A stretch of 57,452 bases of DNA from CAWCLK01 sp963796225 (GCA_963796225.1 CAWCLK010000032.1:1-57452); one strand, 5' to 3'; positions 1 through 9,737 are shown, counted from the stretch's first letter. Translations and numbers: made by a program. Notes: a model not told the origin generated them from the sequence alone.

Positions 1-1780
1 AGCAGGTCGCCCCAGTCGGTGTAGAAGGAGCCGTCCTCCTCCTTCGAGGGGATGCCGCGGAGGTCGTCGAGGCGGGAGGCCAGCTCGGACTTGCCGCCGA
101 TGCGCTCGTACCAGGCGTGCAGCGGCTCGTCGCCCTGCTTCTCGGCCTGGTACTGCTCGATGATCCGGGAGGCCGCGATCGGGGCGTGCTTGGCGGGCAG
201 GTTGACCACGTACTGGCCGAACTTGCTGACCGCCGTCCTCGTTGTGGCCGCCGACCCAGACGCGGTAGGCGGGGGCCTCGTTGCCGTCGCTGTCGTGCTT
301 GGCCATGCCGGAGAACCCGATGTCCCAGGCCTGGTGCTGGCCGCACGAGTTCGGGCAGCCCGAGATGTTGATCCCGACGCCCGACACCGAGTCGCGACCG
401 TCGGCCTTCAGCTGGTCCTGCACCGCGGCGCCCAGGCCGCGCGAGGCGGTGATGGCCAGGTTGCAGGTCTCCGCCCCGGGGCACGACACGACGTCGCCGG
501 ACTTCTCGGCGAAGGGCCGGTCGAGGCCGTGCTCGCTCAGCACCGCCCAGACGTGGGGCAGCTGCTCGGCGGTGACGTCGCGGAAGACCACGTTCTGGCG
601 GATCGTCAGCCGGGCGTCGGACACGCCGGTCTCGCGCATCATCCGGGCGATGGCGCGGAACTGCTCGGGCGTGAGGTCACCCAGGTACAGCGACGCCCAC
701 AGCGCGAACCGGTCGCCCTGACGCTGGCGGACGACGTTGGCGTCCAGCCACGCGCGGTAGGCCGCGGCGTCACGCCCCGCCAGCGTCGTCCGGCAGCTCG
801 GTGGGGAACGGCACGGCCTCGGCCTCGGGCACCGGCGGGTGCGGCACGACCGTGGACAGCACCCCGTCGGCGACCAGCGCGCCCCGCCGCTCGAGGATCT
901 CGGCGACGAACGCCTCGCCGCCCATCTTCTTCACGAGGAACTTCATGCGGGCACGGACGCGGTTGCGGCGCTCGCCCTTCTCCTCGAACAGGTCGAGTGC
1001 GGCGATGCAGGTGGGCAGCAGGTGCTCGGGTTCGGTGAACGGCTCGAGCGCCACGGCCTCGCGGGGCGAGGAGCCCAGCCCGCCGCCCAGCACGACCTGG
1101 TAGCCGGGGCGGCCGTCCTCGGGGTGCAGCTTCGGGATCACGCCGACGTCGTGGAAGCCGGTGCCGGCGTCGTCGTCCGCGGTGGCGGAGAAGGCGATCT
1201 TGAACTTGCGCGGCAGCGCCTGGTACGCGGGGTGGCGCAGCAGGGCCCGGACCACCTCGTCGGCGGCGGCCTGCACGTCCAGCACCTCGTCGGGGTGCAC
1301 GCCCGCCAGCGGCGACATCGTCACGTTGCGGATCGCGTTGCCGCACGCCTCGCGGGTGGTCAGCCCGGCCAGCGCCACGATGCGCAGCACGTCGGCGACC
1401 TGCGGCAGCGGGATGCGGTGGAACTGGAAGCACTGGCGCGTGGTGATGTGGCCGACCCGCGGCGGGGCGTAGCGGTCGGCGATGACCGCCATGGCCTCGA
1501 ACTGGCGCGCGTCGAACCGGCCCAGCGGGGTCTTGACCCGGACCATGTGGGTGTCGGTGGACTGGCGGATCCCGTAGACGCCGAAGTGCAGGCGCTGCGG
1601 CCGGAACTCGTCGTCGGTGATCTCGCCGTCGGCGAGCCTGCGGACCAGCTCCTCGAAGTCGGCGATCTCGTCCAGGTCGCCGTAGCCGCTCGGCGGCAGG
1701 TCCTCGGGGCGGATCGTCGACGGGTCGACGTCGGCCGGGAACACGTCCGGCTGGACGTCGGTGGCGGTCGGCGGGGTCAT
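1..1780 (-). CDS. nirA: siroheme nitrite/sulfite reductase (ferredoxin type), partial, two frame breaks
   Basis: Six-electron reductase that turns sulfite into sulfide (or nitrite into ammonia) in the cytoplasm with a siroheme linked to a 4Fe-4S cluster. It starts at ATG 1780, preceded by AAGGAG, and leaves the window at base 1. The cluster-binding cysteines are legible as SCPGAETCNLA (about 451-490) and NISGCPNSCGQH (about 340-375). The reading frame breaks twice: near 772, where the first frame stops right after PDDAGGA while the next frame continues AAYRAWLDANV, and near 232, between GGHNEDG and SKFGQYVVNLP. Both sides of each break are clearly coding, so indel errors or a very recent pseudogene are likely. 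It is last of an operon with APS reductase and siroheme genes, which favours sulfite as substrate. Confidence 0.85.
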
Positions 1781-1802
1781 GACGGCTCCTTCGGGTGGTG
1801 CG

Positions 1803-2648
1803 TCACGCAGTCGGTGCGGTCGCGGCAGCGCCGCGCGCGGCCATCGCCGCGGTGGGGATCTCGGTCTCGGTCAGCAGGGAGCGCAGGGCCACGACGTCGC
1901 CCACGACGATCGTGGCCGGCGAACGCACCCCCGCCCGGGTGATGTCGTCGGCGAGGTCGACCAGCGTGGAGGTCAGGACCTCCTGGCGGTCGGTGGTGCC
2001 CCACCGGACCACCGCGACGGGGGTGTCGGGGCGGCGGCCGTTGGCGACCAGCATCGTGGCGATGCGCCCCGCGTTGCCCACGCCCATGAGGAACACCAGC
2101 GTCCCGTGGAAGCGCGCCAGCGCCTCCCAGTCGACCTGGGTGTCGGGCTTGGTCGGGTCCTCGTGGCCGGTCACGAAGGCGACGCCGGTGGCCACGCCCC
2201 GATGGGTCACGGGCACGCCCGCGGCCGCCGGGGCGGCGATGGCCGAGGACACGCCGGACACGACCTCGTGGGGGACGCCGGCGGCGGCGCAGGCCAGGGC
2301 CTCCTCGCCGCCCCGCCCGAACACGAACGGGTCGCCGCCCTTGACGCGCACGACGGCCTTGCCGGCCCGCGCCTCGGCGACCAGCAGGGCGTTGGTGTCC
2401 TCCTGCTTCCAGCCGGGACGGTCGACGGTCTTGCCGACGCAGATCCGTTCGGCGTGGGCCGGGGCGAGGTCGAGCACCTCGGCGGGCGACAGCCGGTCGT
2501 AGGCGATCAGGTCCGCGGTCGAGATCAGCGCGGCGGCGCGCATGGTCAGCAGGCCGGGGTCGCCGGGGCCCGCGCCGACGAGGTGGACGTGGCCGGGGCG
2601 CGCCCCGCTGATGCCCAGGCGCCGCCGGGTCGATCGGGGCGGCGGCAC
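1803..2648 (-). CDS. cobA: uroporphyrinogen-III C-methyltransferase
   Basis: SAM-dependent enzyme that methylates uroporphyrinogen III twice to precorrin-2, the entry to siroheme (and cobalamin). The tetrapyrrole methylase fold is complete: VHLVGAGPGDPGLLT near the N terminus, VRVKGGDPFVFGRGGEEA, then GVSSAIAAPAAAGVPVTHR. About 281 aa from GTG 2648, a normal length. An ATG at 2703 overlaps the stop of the upstream gene (ATGA) and begins a peptide (MTLTPDRPLHDAPERHVA) in another frame that would join this gene with a one-base correction near 2620-2640; this is probably the true start. It feeds siroheme to the reductase 22 nt downstream. Confidence 0.9.
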   Translation of the reverse strand: MPPPRSTRRRLGISGARPGHVHLVGAGPGDPGLLTMRAAALISTADLIAYDRLSPAEVLDLAPAHAERICVGKTVDRPGWKQEDTNALLVAEARAGKAVVRVKGGDPFVFGRGGEEALACAAAGVPHEVVSGVSSAIAAPAAAGVPVTHRGVATGVAFVTGHEDPTKPDTQVDWEALARFHGTLVFLMGVGNAGRIATMLVANGRRPDTPVAVVRWGTTDRQEVLTSTLVDLADDITRAGVRSPATIVVGDVVALRSLLTETEIPTAAMAARGAAATAPTA

Positions 2649-2699
2649 GGGCGACGTGGCGCTCGGGCGCGTCGTGCAGCGGACGGTCGGGGGTCAGCG

Positions 2700-3395
2700 T
2701 CATGGGGTGGCCACCTCCGGGGTCTCGACCCTGTTCTGGTCGACGATGGCGTCGGGGCGGTCGGTCACGATGTCGACGGTGCGCTCGACGAGCTCCTCGA
2801 CGCGCCCCGCCCGCACCATGTCCAGCAGGCCGTCGAGGTCGTCCAGGGCGCACTCCCACCGGGCGGCCCACACGTCGAAGGGCACGTCACGCGCCCCGGC
2901 GCGGGCCCGTGCCTCGGCCAGCGCGTCGACCAGCGCGCCGGCGGTGTCCCCGAGGGTCTCCTCGAGGTGCCGGCGCAGCCGCTTGGCCAGGGCCGGGGCC
3001 CGCCCCGCCGTGGCGATGGCGATCCGCAGCGACCCGGACCGCACCAGTGCCGGCGCGGCGAAGTCGGCGTGGTCGAGGTCGTCGAGGACGCTGGCCAGCA
3101 CGCCCCGGTCGCGGGACTCGGCCCAGAACGCGTCGACGTCGAGCGGTTCCTCCCGCGTGGCGATCGCGAGGCTCGCCCCGGCCAGGTCGCCGGGGGCGTA
3201 GGCGCGCCGCACGAGCGTCACCCCGTCCAGCGCCGCGACCTCGGCCAGCTCGTCGCAGGCGTCGGCCGCCACGACCCGCACGCGCGCCCCGGCGTCGCAC
3301 AGGTCCACGACCCGCGACGCCGCGACCACGCCACCGCCGACCACGACGGCCAGGCGGTCGTCGAGGTCCAGCGAGATCACGTATCCGAAGGGCAT
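2700..3395 (-). CDS. precorrin-2 dehydrogenase / sirohydrochlorin ferrochelatase family (Met8/CysG-N)
   Basis: NAD-dependent oxidation of precorrin-2 to sirohydrochlorin, with iron insertion possible in this family. The 231-aa protein opens with a Rossmann glycine motif (LAVVVGGGVVAASRVVDLCDAG), then a central LRIAIATAGRAPALAKRLRR segment typical of Met8/CysG N-terminal halves, and a helical C terminus. No separate ferrochelatase gene is seen, so this protein may do both steps; that is inference. It lies between cysH and cobA in one minus-strand operon. Confidence 0.87.
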   Translation of the reverse strand: MPFGYVISLDLDDRLAVVVGGGVVAASRVVDLCDAGARVRVVAADACDELAEVAALDGVTLVRRAYAPGDLAGASLAIATREEPLDVDAFWAESRDRGVLASVLDDLDHADFAAPALVRSGSLRIAIATAGRAPALAKRLRRHLEETLGDTAGALVDALAEARARAGARDVPFDVWAARWECALDDLDGLLDMVRAGRVEELVERTVDIVTDRPDAIVDQNRVETPEVATP

Positions 3396-3404
3396 GGTGG
3401 CGTC

Positions 3405-4253
3405 CTATCCCGGGGTGGTGGTGGCGCGGACGACCTGGCCGTCCTCGGTGAGGTGGATGCCGCACTCGGTCTTGCCGTCGAAGTCGGCCCAGCGCCCCGC
3501 CCGGGCGTCCTGGCCCGGGGCGACCGCGCGGGTGCACGGGGCGCAGCCGATCGAGGGGTAGCCCTGGTCCACCAGGGGGTGGCGGGGCAGGTCGTGGGCG
3601 GCGAGGTAGGCGTCGATGTCCTGGTCGGTCCAGGTGGCCAGCGGGGCGACCTTGACCAGCCACCGGTGGTCGTGCTGGCGGGCCTCGACCACCGGGGTGC
3701 CGGCGCGCTCGGGGGTCTGGACCCGCCGGACGCCGGTCGCCCAGCCGTCGAAGTTGGCCAGCATCCGGCGCAGCGGGGCGGTCTTGCGCATCCGGCAGCA
3801 GGCGTCGGGGTCGGACGCGAACAGCTCGGCACCGAAGCGCTGGTCCTGCTGGGCCACCGACAGGTCGGGGCGCACGTCCAGCACGGTCAGCCCGAGGTCC
3901 CGGGCCAGGTCGCGCCGGAACGCCAGCGTCTGGTCGAAGTGGTAGCCGGTGTCGAGGAACAGCACCGGGACCTGCGGGGCGACGGCGCTGACCAGGTGCA
4001 GCAGCACCGCCGAGTCCGCCCCGAACGACGACGTGATCACGAACCGGGGGACCACGTGGGCGGCCCAGCGCAGGACCTGGTCGGCCGGCTTGCCCTCGAG
4101 CATCTCGGCGGCCTCGGCGGCCATGGCCCGCACGAAGGTGGCGTCCTCGCCCTCCTCGGTGGCCCGGAAGCGGTCGTCCTCGTCGAGGGTGGCGCCCCGG
4201 CTCGCCCCGTCGACCGAGTCGGCGACCGCCCGGCGGTCGTCGTCGGTCAGCAC
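3405..4253 (-). CDS. cysH: adenylyl-sulfate (APS) reductase, CysH family
   Basis: Thioredoxin-dependent reduction of activated sulfate to sulfite. The core has ITSSFGADSAVLLHLVSAV (PP-loop-like), FLDTGYHFDQTLAFR, and the C-terminal ECGIH with the catalytic cysteine. The paired cysteines DACCRMRKTAPL and GCAPCTR bind a 4Fe-4S cluster in APS-using enzymes, so APS rather than PAPS is the likely substrate. The start is unsure: GTG 4253 opens the conserved frame. ATG 4315 in another frame (MSSRRPGTVDVAEDVLAGRG) would join it if one G is missing from the G run at 4255-4260. First gene of the sulfate-assimilation operon. Confidence 0.9.
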   Translation of the reverse strand: MLTDDDRRAVADSVDGASRGATLDEDDRFRATEEGEDATFVRAMAAEAAEMLEGKPADQVLRWAAHVVPRFVITSSFGADSAVLLHLVSAVAPQVPVLFLDTGYHFDQTLAFRRDLARDLGLTVLDVRPDLSVAQQDQRFGAELFASDPDACCRMRKTAPLRRMLANFDGWATGVRRVQTPERAGTPVVEARQHDHRWLVKVAPLATWTDQDIDAYLAAHDLPRHPLVDQGYPSIGCAPCTRAVAPGQDARAGRWADFDGKTECGIHLTEDGQVVRATTTPG

Positions 4254-4315
4254 GCCCCCCGCCCCGCCAGCACGTCCTCGGCCACGTCGACCGTGCCCGG
4301 GCGACGGGACGACAT

Positions 4316-4627
4316 GTGCAGGGGCACGGCAGGACCTTCGGGGGAGCGGGACGGGAGACGGGGCGCCGACGACGCGGCGTCGCGGGTGGGCACTGTCGGG
4401 GCGGTCGTCGGACGCGGCCACCCGGCCGCGTAGCAACGGTGCGAACCCCCGGTAGTCGGGCAGGTGGGAGGCTGCGAAAGGGCATGACGGGTCGCGTGTG
4501 GTCCGGACAACCTGGGGCCTTTGTGCGGTCAAACGAGCCCGTCACCGGCCCGCCGGTGGCGTCCCGACCCGGGTCGTGTGGCAGGCTTGGCGGCCGCACG
4601 AGGGACACCGACGACGGGGAGCAGGGC
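4316..4627. promoter_or_regulatory. divergent intergenic region with a perfect hairpin (cysH / epimerase)
   Basis: About 310 nt between the divergent cysH and UDP-sugar decarboxylase genes. It holds a perfect 8-bp stem with a 4-nt loop at 4412-4431 (ACGCGGCC / GGCCGCGT), upstream of cysH. No T run follows, so it is not a convincing terminator; a leader structure or protein site is possible. I looked for SAM-responsive riboswitch motifs and did not find a convincing one. The long ORFs crossing here have no recognisable protein content. Confidence 0.4.
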
Positions 4628-5587
4628 GTGCTGGAACGACTGGCGGGCGCACGGGTGGTCGTGACCGGCGGGGCGGGGTTCCTCGGCTCCCACCTGTGCG
4701 AGCGGCTGCTCGCGCTCGGCGCCGAGCAGGTCGTGGCGATCGACAACCTGTCCACCGGCAACGTCGCCAACGTCGAGCACCTCGTCGGCCAGCCCGGCTT
4801 CCGGTTCGTCCACTACGACGTCACCGACTACCTGCACGTGCCGGGCGAGGTCACCCACGTGCTGCACTTCGCCTCGCCCGCCTCGCCGGTGGACTACCTC
4901 GAGCTGCCGATCCAGACCCTCAAGGTCGGGGCGCTCGGCACCCACAAGGCGCTCGGGCTGGCGCACGCCAAGGGCGCGACGTTCATGATCGCGTCGACCT
5001 CCGAGGTGTACGGGGACCCGCAGGTCCACCCCCAGCCCGAGACCTACTGGGGCCACGTGAACCCGGTGGGGCCGCGGGGCGTGTACGACGAGGCCAAGCG
5101 CTACGGCGAGGCGCTGACCTACGCCTACCACCGCACCCACGGCGTCGACGTCCGCGTGCCCCGCATCTTCAACACCTACGGCGAGCACATGCGGCCCCAC
5201 GACGGCCGGGCGGTGCCGACCTTCATCGGCCAGGCCCTGCACGGCGAACCGATCACCATCCACGGCGACGGCAGCCAGACCCGGTCGCTGAACTACGTCG
5301 ACGACGAGGTCGAGGGGCTGCTCCGGCTGCTGGCGTCGGACTGGACCGAGCCCTGCAACGTCGGCAACCCGCACGAGGTCTCGATCCGCGAGCTCGCCGA
5401 GCTGATCCGCGAGCTGTGCGACTCCGACAGCGAGATCGTGCCCACGCCCCGCCCCGAGGACGACCCCAGCGTCCGCCAGCCCGACATCACGATCGCCCGG
5501 CGCGAGCTCGGCTGGGAGCCGACCACCTCGCTGCGGGACGGACTGGCCCGCACCATCCGCTGGTACCGCGAGCAGGTCGAGGACTGA
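4628..5587 (+). CDS. UDP-glucuronate decarboxylase (UDP-xylose synthase family)
   Basis: Extended short-chain dehydrogenase making UDP-xylose from UDP-glucuronate for surface polysaccharides. The NAD-binding motif is VVTGGAGFLGSHL near residue 10, catalytic Ser/Tyr/Lys lie in STSEVYGDP and YDEAKRYGE, and the ASPASPVDYLELPIQTLKVG segment separates this family from dTDP-glucose dehydratases. 319 aa from GTG 4628; a longer in-frame ORF upstream lacks family content. It converges on metF with 32 nt between. A related 4-epimerase/decarboxylase specificity cannot be excluded. Confidence 0.86.
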   Translation: MLERLAGARVVVTGGAGFLGSHLCERLLALGAEQVVAIDNLSTGNVANVEHLVGQPGFRFVHYDVTDYLHVPGEVTHVLHFASPASPVDYLELPIQTLKVGALGTHKALGLAHAKGATFMIASTSEVYGDPQVHPQPETYWGHVNPVGPRGVYDEAKRYGEALTYAYHRTHGVDVRVPRIFNTYGEHMRPHDGRAVPTFIGQALHGEPITIHGDGSQTRSLNYVDDEVEGLLRLLASDWTEPCNVGNPHEVSIRELAELIRELCDSDSEIVPTPRPEDDPSVRQPDITIARRELGWEPTTSLRDGLARTIRWYREQVED

Positions 5588-5619
5588 CGGCGCAGCTCGC
5601 CGGCGACGCCGCCCCGCCG

Positions 5620-6480
5620 TCAGCCGGTCAGGCGGGCGTGGATCTCGCGGGTCGCCGTGGACCGGTTGAGCGTGTAGTAGTGCAGGCCCGGCGCCCCGGC
5701 GTCCAGCAGGTCCTGGCACAGCTCGGTGGCCACGTCCACGCCGATGCGGCGGACCTCGGCCGGGTCGTCCTCGACGGCCTGCAGGCGGTCGGCCAGCCAC
5801 GCGGGGAAGGCCGCCCCGGACAGCTCGGCGAACCGCACGATCTGGCGGACGTTGGTGACCGGCATGATCCCGGGCACGACGGGGCGGTCGCAGCCGAGGT
5901 CGGCGAGCTCGTCGACCATGCGCACGTAGTCGTCGACCGAGAAGAAGAACTGGGTGATGCCGAAGTCGGCGGCCTGCAGCTTGGCCGCCAGGTGCGTGCG
6001 GTCCTCGGCGCGGTCCTGCGACAGCGGGTGGACCTCGGGGTGGGCGGCCACGCCGACGGAGAACTGCTCGCCGCCGACCTCGCGGACGAGCTCGACCAGC
6101 TCGACGGCGTAGCGGATCTCGCCCGGGTCGGCGTCGGGGTCGTCGGCCGGCGGGTCGCCCCGCAGGGCCAGGATGTTCTCGACCCCCGCGTCGCGGTAGC
6201 GCTCGAGGATGCGACGCAGCTCGGCCCGGGTGTGGCCGTGGGCGGTCAGGTGCGCCATCGGCGTCATCGAGGTGCGCTGCAGCACGTCGACGACGATCTG
6301 GTGGGTGCGGTCGCGCGTGGACCCACCGGCGCCGTAGGTGACCGACACGAAGGACGGCGCCAGCGGCTCGAGCGCGTTCAGCGCGTCGCGCAGCTTGCGG
6401 TCACCCTCGTCGGTCTTCGGCGGGAAGAACTCGAAGGAGGTCGTGCGACCGGCGGCGAGCAGGTCGGCGATGCGGGCCAC
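5620..6480 (-). CDS. metF: methylenetetrahydrofolate reductase
   Basis: FAD enzyme that reduces 5,10-methylene-THF to 5-methyl-THF for methionine synthesis. The 286-aa protein shows the family hallmarks TTSFEFFPPKTDEGD at the N terminus, FVSVTYGAGGSTRDRT, HLTAHGHTRAEL, ILALRGDPPA and FFFSVDDYVRMVDEL, with HYYTLNRSTAT near the C terminus. It stands alone on the minus strand between UDP-sugar decarboxylase and a small ORF, fitting the one-carbon and sulfur theme of this end of the window. Confidence 0.96.
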   Translation of the reverse strand: MARIADLLAAGRTTSFEFFPPKTDEGDRKLRDALNALEPLAPSFVSVTYGAGGSTRDRTHQIVVDVLQRTSMTPMAHLTAHGHTRAELRRILERYRDAGVENILALRGDPPADDPDADPGEIRYAVELVELVREVGGEQFSVGVAAHPEVHPLSQDRAEDRTHLAAKLQAADFGITQFFFSVDDYVRMVDELADLGCDRPVVPGIMPVTNVRQIVRFAELSGAAFPAWLADRLQAVEDDPAEVRRIGVDVATELCQDLLDAGAPGLHYYTLNRSTATREIHARLTG

Positions 6481-6585
6481 GGGGGATCCTCACCGGGATT
6501 CCGGGAGTGCGTGGGGCCGGACTCGGCGACGCGACGGGCCGAACCGTACCGGTGCGCTGGGCGCACCTGCCAACCGGCGCGCGGG

Positions 6586-6769
6586 TCAGGCGCGGGCGTC
6601 GCGGCGACGTTGCATGCGCAGGTTCTCCACGCGGATCGCGGATGCTGCGCCAGGTGTCGTCGTCCACGTCGGCAGCCCAGGCGACGAAGGCGTCGGCCGA
6701 GGTGTCGGCGGGACGTCGGGCGGGTGGGGGCGTGGGCGCGCGGGGCGCCTCGTGCAGTGTGGTCTCCAT
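6586..6769 (-). CDS. small hypothetical protein, frame-broken
   Basis: A short ORF starts at ATG 6769 (METTLHEAPRAPTPPP...) and shows a helical, Trp-containing segment DAFVAWAADVDDDTWRSIRD. The frame then seems to shift near 6635 into RVENLRMQRRRDARA, stopping at 6586. The joined product would be about 61 aa. I do not recognise it. It may be translated ahead of metF. The alternative is that only one of the two pieces is real, or neither. Confidence 0.35.
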
Positions 6770-6802
6770 GCCCCCAGCATCGGCAGGTCGGGGCTCGAAC
6801 CC

Positions 6803-9532
6803 TTACCGATCCGTCCGCCGCCCCGGGATGGCCACCTTCATGCGCACGTCGACGGCGGCGACGCCCCGTCCGTCGGGGCGCACGAACACCGGGTTGAGGT
6901 CGAGCTCGGCGACCTCGGGCAGGTCCTCGACCATGGCGTTGACCCGGTGGAGCAGGTCGCGCAGCGCGTCGACGTCGGCCGGCTCGGACCCGCGGTAGCC
7001 CTCGAGCAGCGGCTTCATCTTCAGCCCGTCGAGCATCTCGTCGACGTCCCGGTCGGTCAGCGGCGTGATCCGAACGCTGACGTCCTTGAGCAGCTCGACC
7101 AGCGTCCCGCCGAGGCCGGTCAGCACCAACGGGCCGAAGGACGGGTCGTGGCTGACGCCGACGACCATCTCGATCCCGTCGTCGATCATCTCCTGCACGA
7201 GGTGCGTGCCGGCGTGCTCGCCGAGGTCGTGCTCCTCCAGACGCCGGTCCAGCTGCCGGAACGCCTCGGCGGCGGCCTCCGGGGTGTCCATCCCGAGCTC
7301 GATGCCGCCGATGTCGGTCTTGTGGATCGGGGCGGCGACCTTGACCGCGACCGGGGCGCCCCACTCCCGCTGGGTCTCCGCGGCCTGCTCCGGGGAGGTC
7401 ACGATCGCCGACCGGGCCCGTGGGATCCCGTAGGCGTCGAGCACCGCCTCGGCGTCCTCCTGGCTCAACCAGGTCGAGCCGTCCTCGTCGACGTCGCCGG
7501 CGAGCGCCCCGTCGACGATGCCACGGGCGGCCTCGACGTCGATGCCGTCGGGCAGTATGACCTCGCCGAGCGGCTTGCGGCCCCACTCGGCGTGGTTGGC
7601 CACCCGCCCCATGGCGCGGGCGGCGTCCTCGGGGAAGGCGAACGAGGGGATGTTCGCGTCGGCCAGGCCCGGCGGGATGCCGCGCACCGACATGAAGATC
7701 GACACGATCGGCACGTCGTCGGGCACCTGCTCGCGGGCGCGCACCATCGCGGCGGTGATGTCCTCGATGGCGGTGGTGCCCGTCGGGATGAAGATCACGA
7801 ACATCGCGTCGACCTCGCCCGAGGTGCCGAGCGTGGTGATCGCCTCCTCGTACCCGGCGGGGCTGGCCGAGGCGATCATGTCGACGGGGTTGGCCACGCC
7901 CGCCTCGGGCGGCAGGAAGTCGTACATGCGCCGCTGCAGGTCCTCGGACAGCCGCGGGACGCGCAGGCCGTTGGACTCGCACGCGTCGGCGGCGAGGATC
8001 CCCGGGCCGCCGGCGTTGGTGATGACCCCGATGCGACGCCCGCGCGGCAGCGGCTGCGAGCTGAGCAGCGTGGCGACGTCGAACAGCTCCTCGAGCGTGT
8101 CCGTGCGGATCACGCCGGCCTGCTTGAACAGCGCCTCCACGGCGACGTCGCCGGCCGAGATCGCGGCCGTGTGGCTGGAGGCCGCGCGCACCCCGGCGCC
8201 GGTGCGGCCGGACTTGACCGCCACGATCGGCTTGTGGCGCGAGATCCGTCGGGCGATGCGCGAGAACTTGCGCGGGTTCCCGAACGACTCGAGGTAGAGC
8301 AGGATGACGTCGGTGTCGGGGTCCTGGTCCCAGTACAGCAGCAGGTCGTTGCCGGAGATGTCGGCCTTGTTGCCCACCGACACGAAGGTCGACAGGCCGA
8401 GCCCGAGGTCGTTGGCGTGCTCGATGACCGCCAGCCCGAGCGCCCCGGACTGCGACGAGAACGCCATGCGCCCCGGCATCGGGAACGTGGACGAGAACGT
8501 GCCGTTCATGCGCACGCCCTCGGTGGCGTTCATGATCCCCATGCAGTTGGGTCCGACCACCCGCATGCCATGGGCGCGGACGATGGCCATGAGCTCGTCG
8601 TGGCGCGCGCGTCCCTCCTCGCCGGCCTCGGAGAACCCGGCCGAGATGATGCAGACGGCGCGGACCCCGGCCGTGCCGGCCTCGTCGACCACCCCGGCGA
8701 CGAACCGCGCGGGCACGCACACGAGCACGAGGTCGGGGACCGTCGGCAGGTCCGACACCGACGGGTAGGCCTGCACGGCGGACACGTGCTGGGCGTTGGG
8801 GTTGACCGGGTAGACCACGCCGGCGAAGCGCCCGTGGAGGATGTGGTCGAAGACCAGCCCGCCGATGGACTTCGGGTCGCGGCTGGCGCCGACGACCGCG
8901 ATCGACTCGGGCGAGAAGAACCGGTTCAGCGACGCGGTGGCGGCCTTGCGCTCGTCCTCGTCGACCACGCGCAGGAAGGACTCGCCGAGCTCGAGCCCGA
9001 GGTCGCTGCGCACGACCGACTGGTCGCGCTGGTCCTTGTGCTCGAAGCCGAGCTCGTTGATGAGGCGCAGCATCCGGGCGTTGTCGGCCAGCACGTCGCC
9101 GGACAGGGTGCGGACCCCGGCCTCGTAGGCGTGCATGGCCACGTGGCGCACCAGCGCGGTGCCGACCCCGCGGCCCTGCTGGGCGTCCTCGACCAGCGCG
9201 GCGAACTCGGCGTGGCTGGGGTCGTCGGGGTTCTGCACGTACCGGGCGACCCCGACGATGGATTCCTCCTCGCCCCGCCCCAGCGTCGCGACCAGCGCGA
9301 ACTGCAGCGAGGGGTCGAACTCGGTGAACAGCTTGACGGTGCGTTCGTTGAGGTCGAACGAGCCGTGGAAGCGCTGCCGCCGGGACCGGTCCGAGGTGCG
9401 GTCCCACATCCGCAGCAGCCGTCCGGCGTCGTCGGGCGTGATGGGACGGACGTAGACGGTGGTGCCGTCCGGCAGGACGTGGTCGTGCGAGATGCCGGCC
9501 GGGTCGTCGCTGGGGGTCGCCACGGGAGCCAT
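6803..9532 (-). CDS. GNAT / ADP-forming acyl-CoA synthetase-like fusion (Pat family)
   Basis: 909-aa two-part protein. Residues about 20-190 form a GNAT acetyltransferase (QQGRGVGTALVRH acetyl-CoA loop). Residues about 210-900 are an NDP-forming acetyl-CoA synthetase: CoA-binding FFSPESIAVVGASRDPKSIG, a succinyl-CoA-ligase middle, and a C-terminal ATP-grasp (PVAVKVAAPIHKTDIGG). In this family the synthetase part often serves as a sensor controlling lysine acetylation, for example of acetyl-CoA synthetase. The N-terminal GNAT order is the actinobacterial one. SSHTAAIS retains a His where active ADP-forming enzymes carry the phosphorylated His, so real synthetase activity is possible. Monocistronic on the minus strand. 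Confidence 0.88.
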   Translation of the reverse strand: MAPVATPSDDPAGISHDHVLPDGTTVYVRPITPDDAGRLLRMWDRTSDRSRRQRFHGSFDLNERTVKLFTEFDPSLQFALVATLGRGEEESIVGVARYVQNPDDPSHAEFAALVEDAQQGRGVGTALVRHVAMHAYEAGVRTLSGDVLADNARMLRLINELGFEHKDQRDQSVVRSDLGLELGESFLRVVDEDERKAATASLNRFFSPESIAVVGASRDPKSIGGLVFDHILHGRFAGVVYPVNPNAQHVSAVQAYPSVSDLPTVPDLVLVCVPARFVAGVVDEAGTAGVRAVCIISAGFSEAGEEGRARHDELMAIVRAHGMRVVGPNCMGIMNATEGVRMNGTFSSTFPMPGRMAFSSQSGALGLAVIEHANDLGLGLSTFVSVGNKADISGNDLLLYWDQDPDTDVILLYLESFGNPRKFSRIARRISRHKPIVAVKSGRTGAGVRAASSHTAAISAGDVAVEALFKQAGVIRTDTLEELFDVATLLSSQPLPRGRRIGVITNAGGPGILAADACESNGLRVPRLSEDLQRRMYDFLPPEAGVANPVDMIASASPAGYEEAITTLGTSGEVDAMFVIFIPTGTTAIEDITAAMVRAREQVPDDVPIVSIFMSVRGIPPGLADANIPSFAFPEDAARAMGRVANHAEWGRKPLGEVILPDGIDVEAARGIVDGALAGDVDEDGSTWLSQEDAEAVLDAYGIPRARSAIVTSPEQAAETQREWGAPVAVKVAAPIHKTDIGGIELGMDTPEAAAEAFRQLDRRLEEHDLGEHAGTHLVQEMIDDGIEMVVGVSHDPSFGPLVLTGLGGTLVELLKDVSVRITPLTDRDVDEMLDGLKMKPLLEGYRGSEPADVDALRDLLHRVNAMVEDLPEVAELDLNPVFVRPDGRGVAAVDVRMKVAIPGRRTDR

Positions 9533-9737
9533 CCTCCACGGTCGAGGGCACCGTGCCCGACGCTAGACCATGGCCCCCGGGTCGTGTCGGCGGGGCGGGG
9601 GGCCGTCCGGCACGGTGCGTCCCGCGGAACGGCACCGAATGCTCCGGGTCGTCCGGGGGCAGACGGGCAGGCCGATGTCGACGCACGCCGAGCCGCACCT
9701 TGGTTGACTGAGGACGTCGCCGACCAGGAGCCCGTCC

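Noticed and set aside
1..1780. A decayed nitrite/sulfite reductase pseudogene
   Set aside because: Two single-base breaks separate three well-conserved segments with all cluster cysteines intact, and similar breaks hit essential genes in the window, so sequence error is more likely than decay.
4316..4627. A SAM-responsive leader ahead of the sulfate-assimilation operon
   Set aside because: Only one hairpin is clear; the nucleotide pattern of known SAM riboswitch classes is not present.
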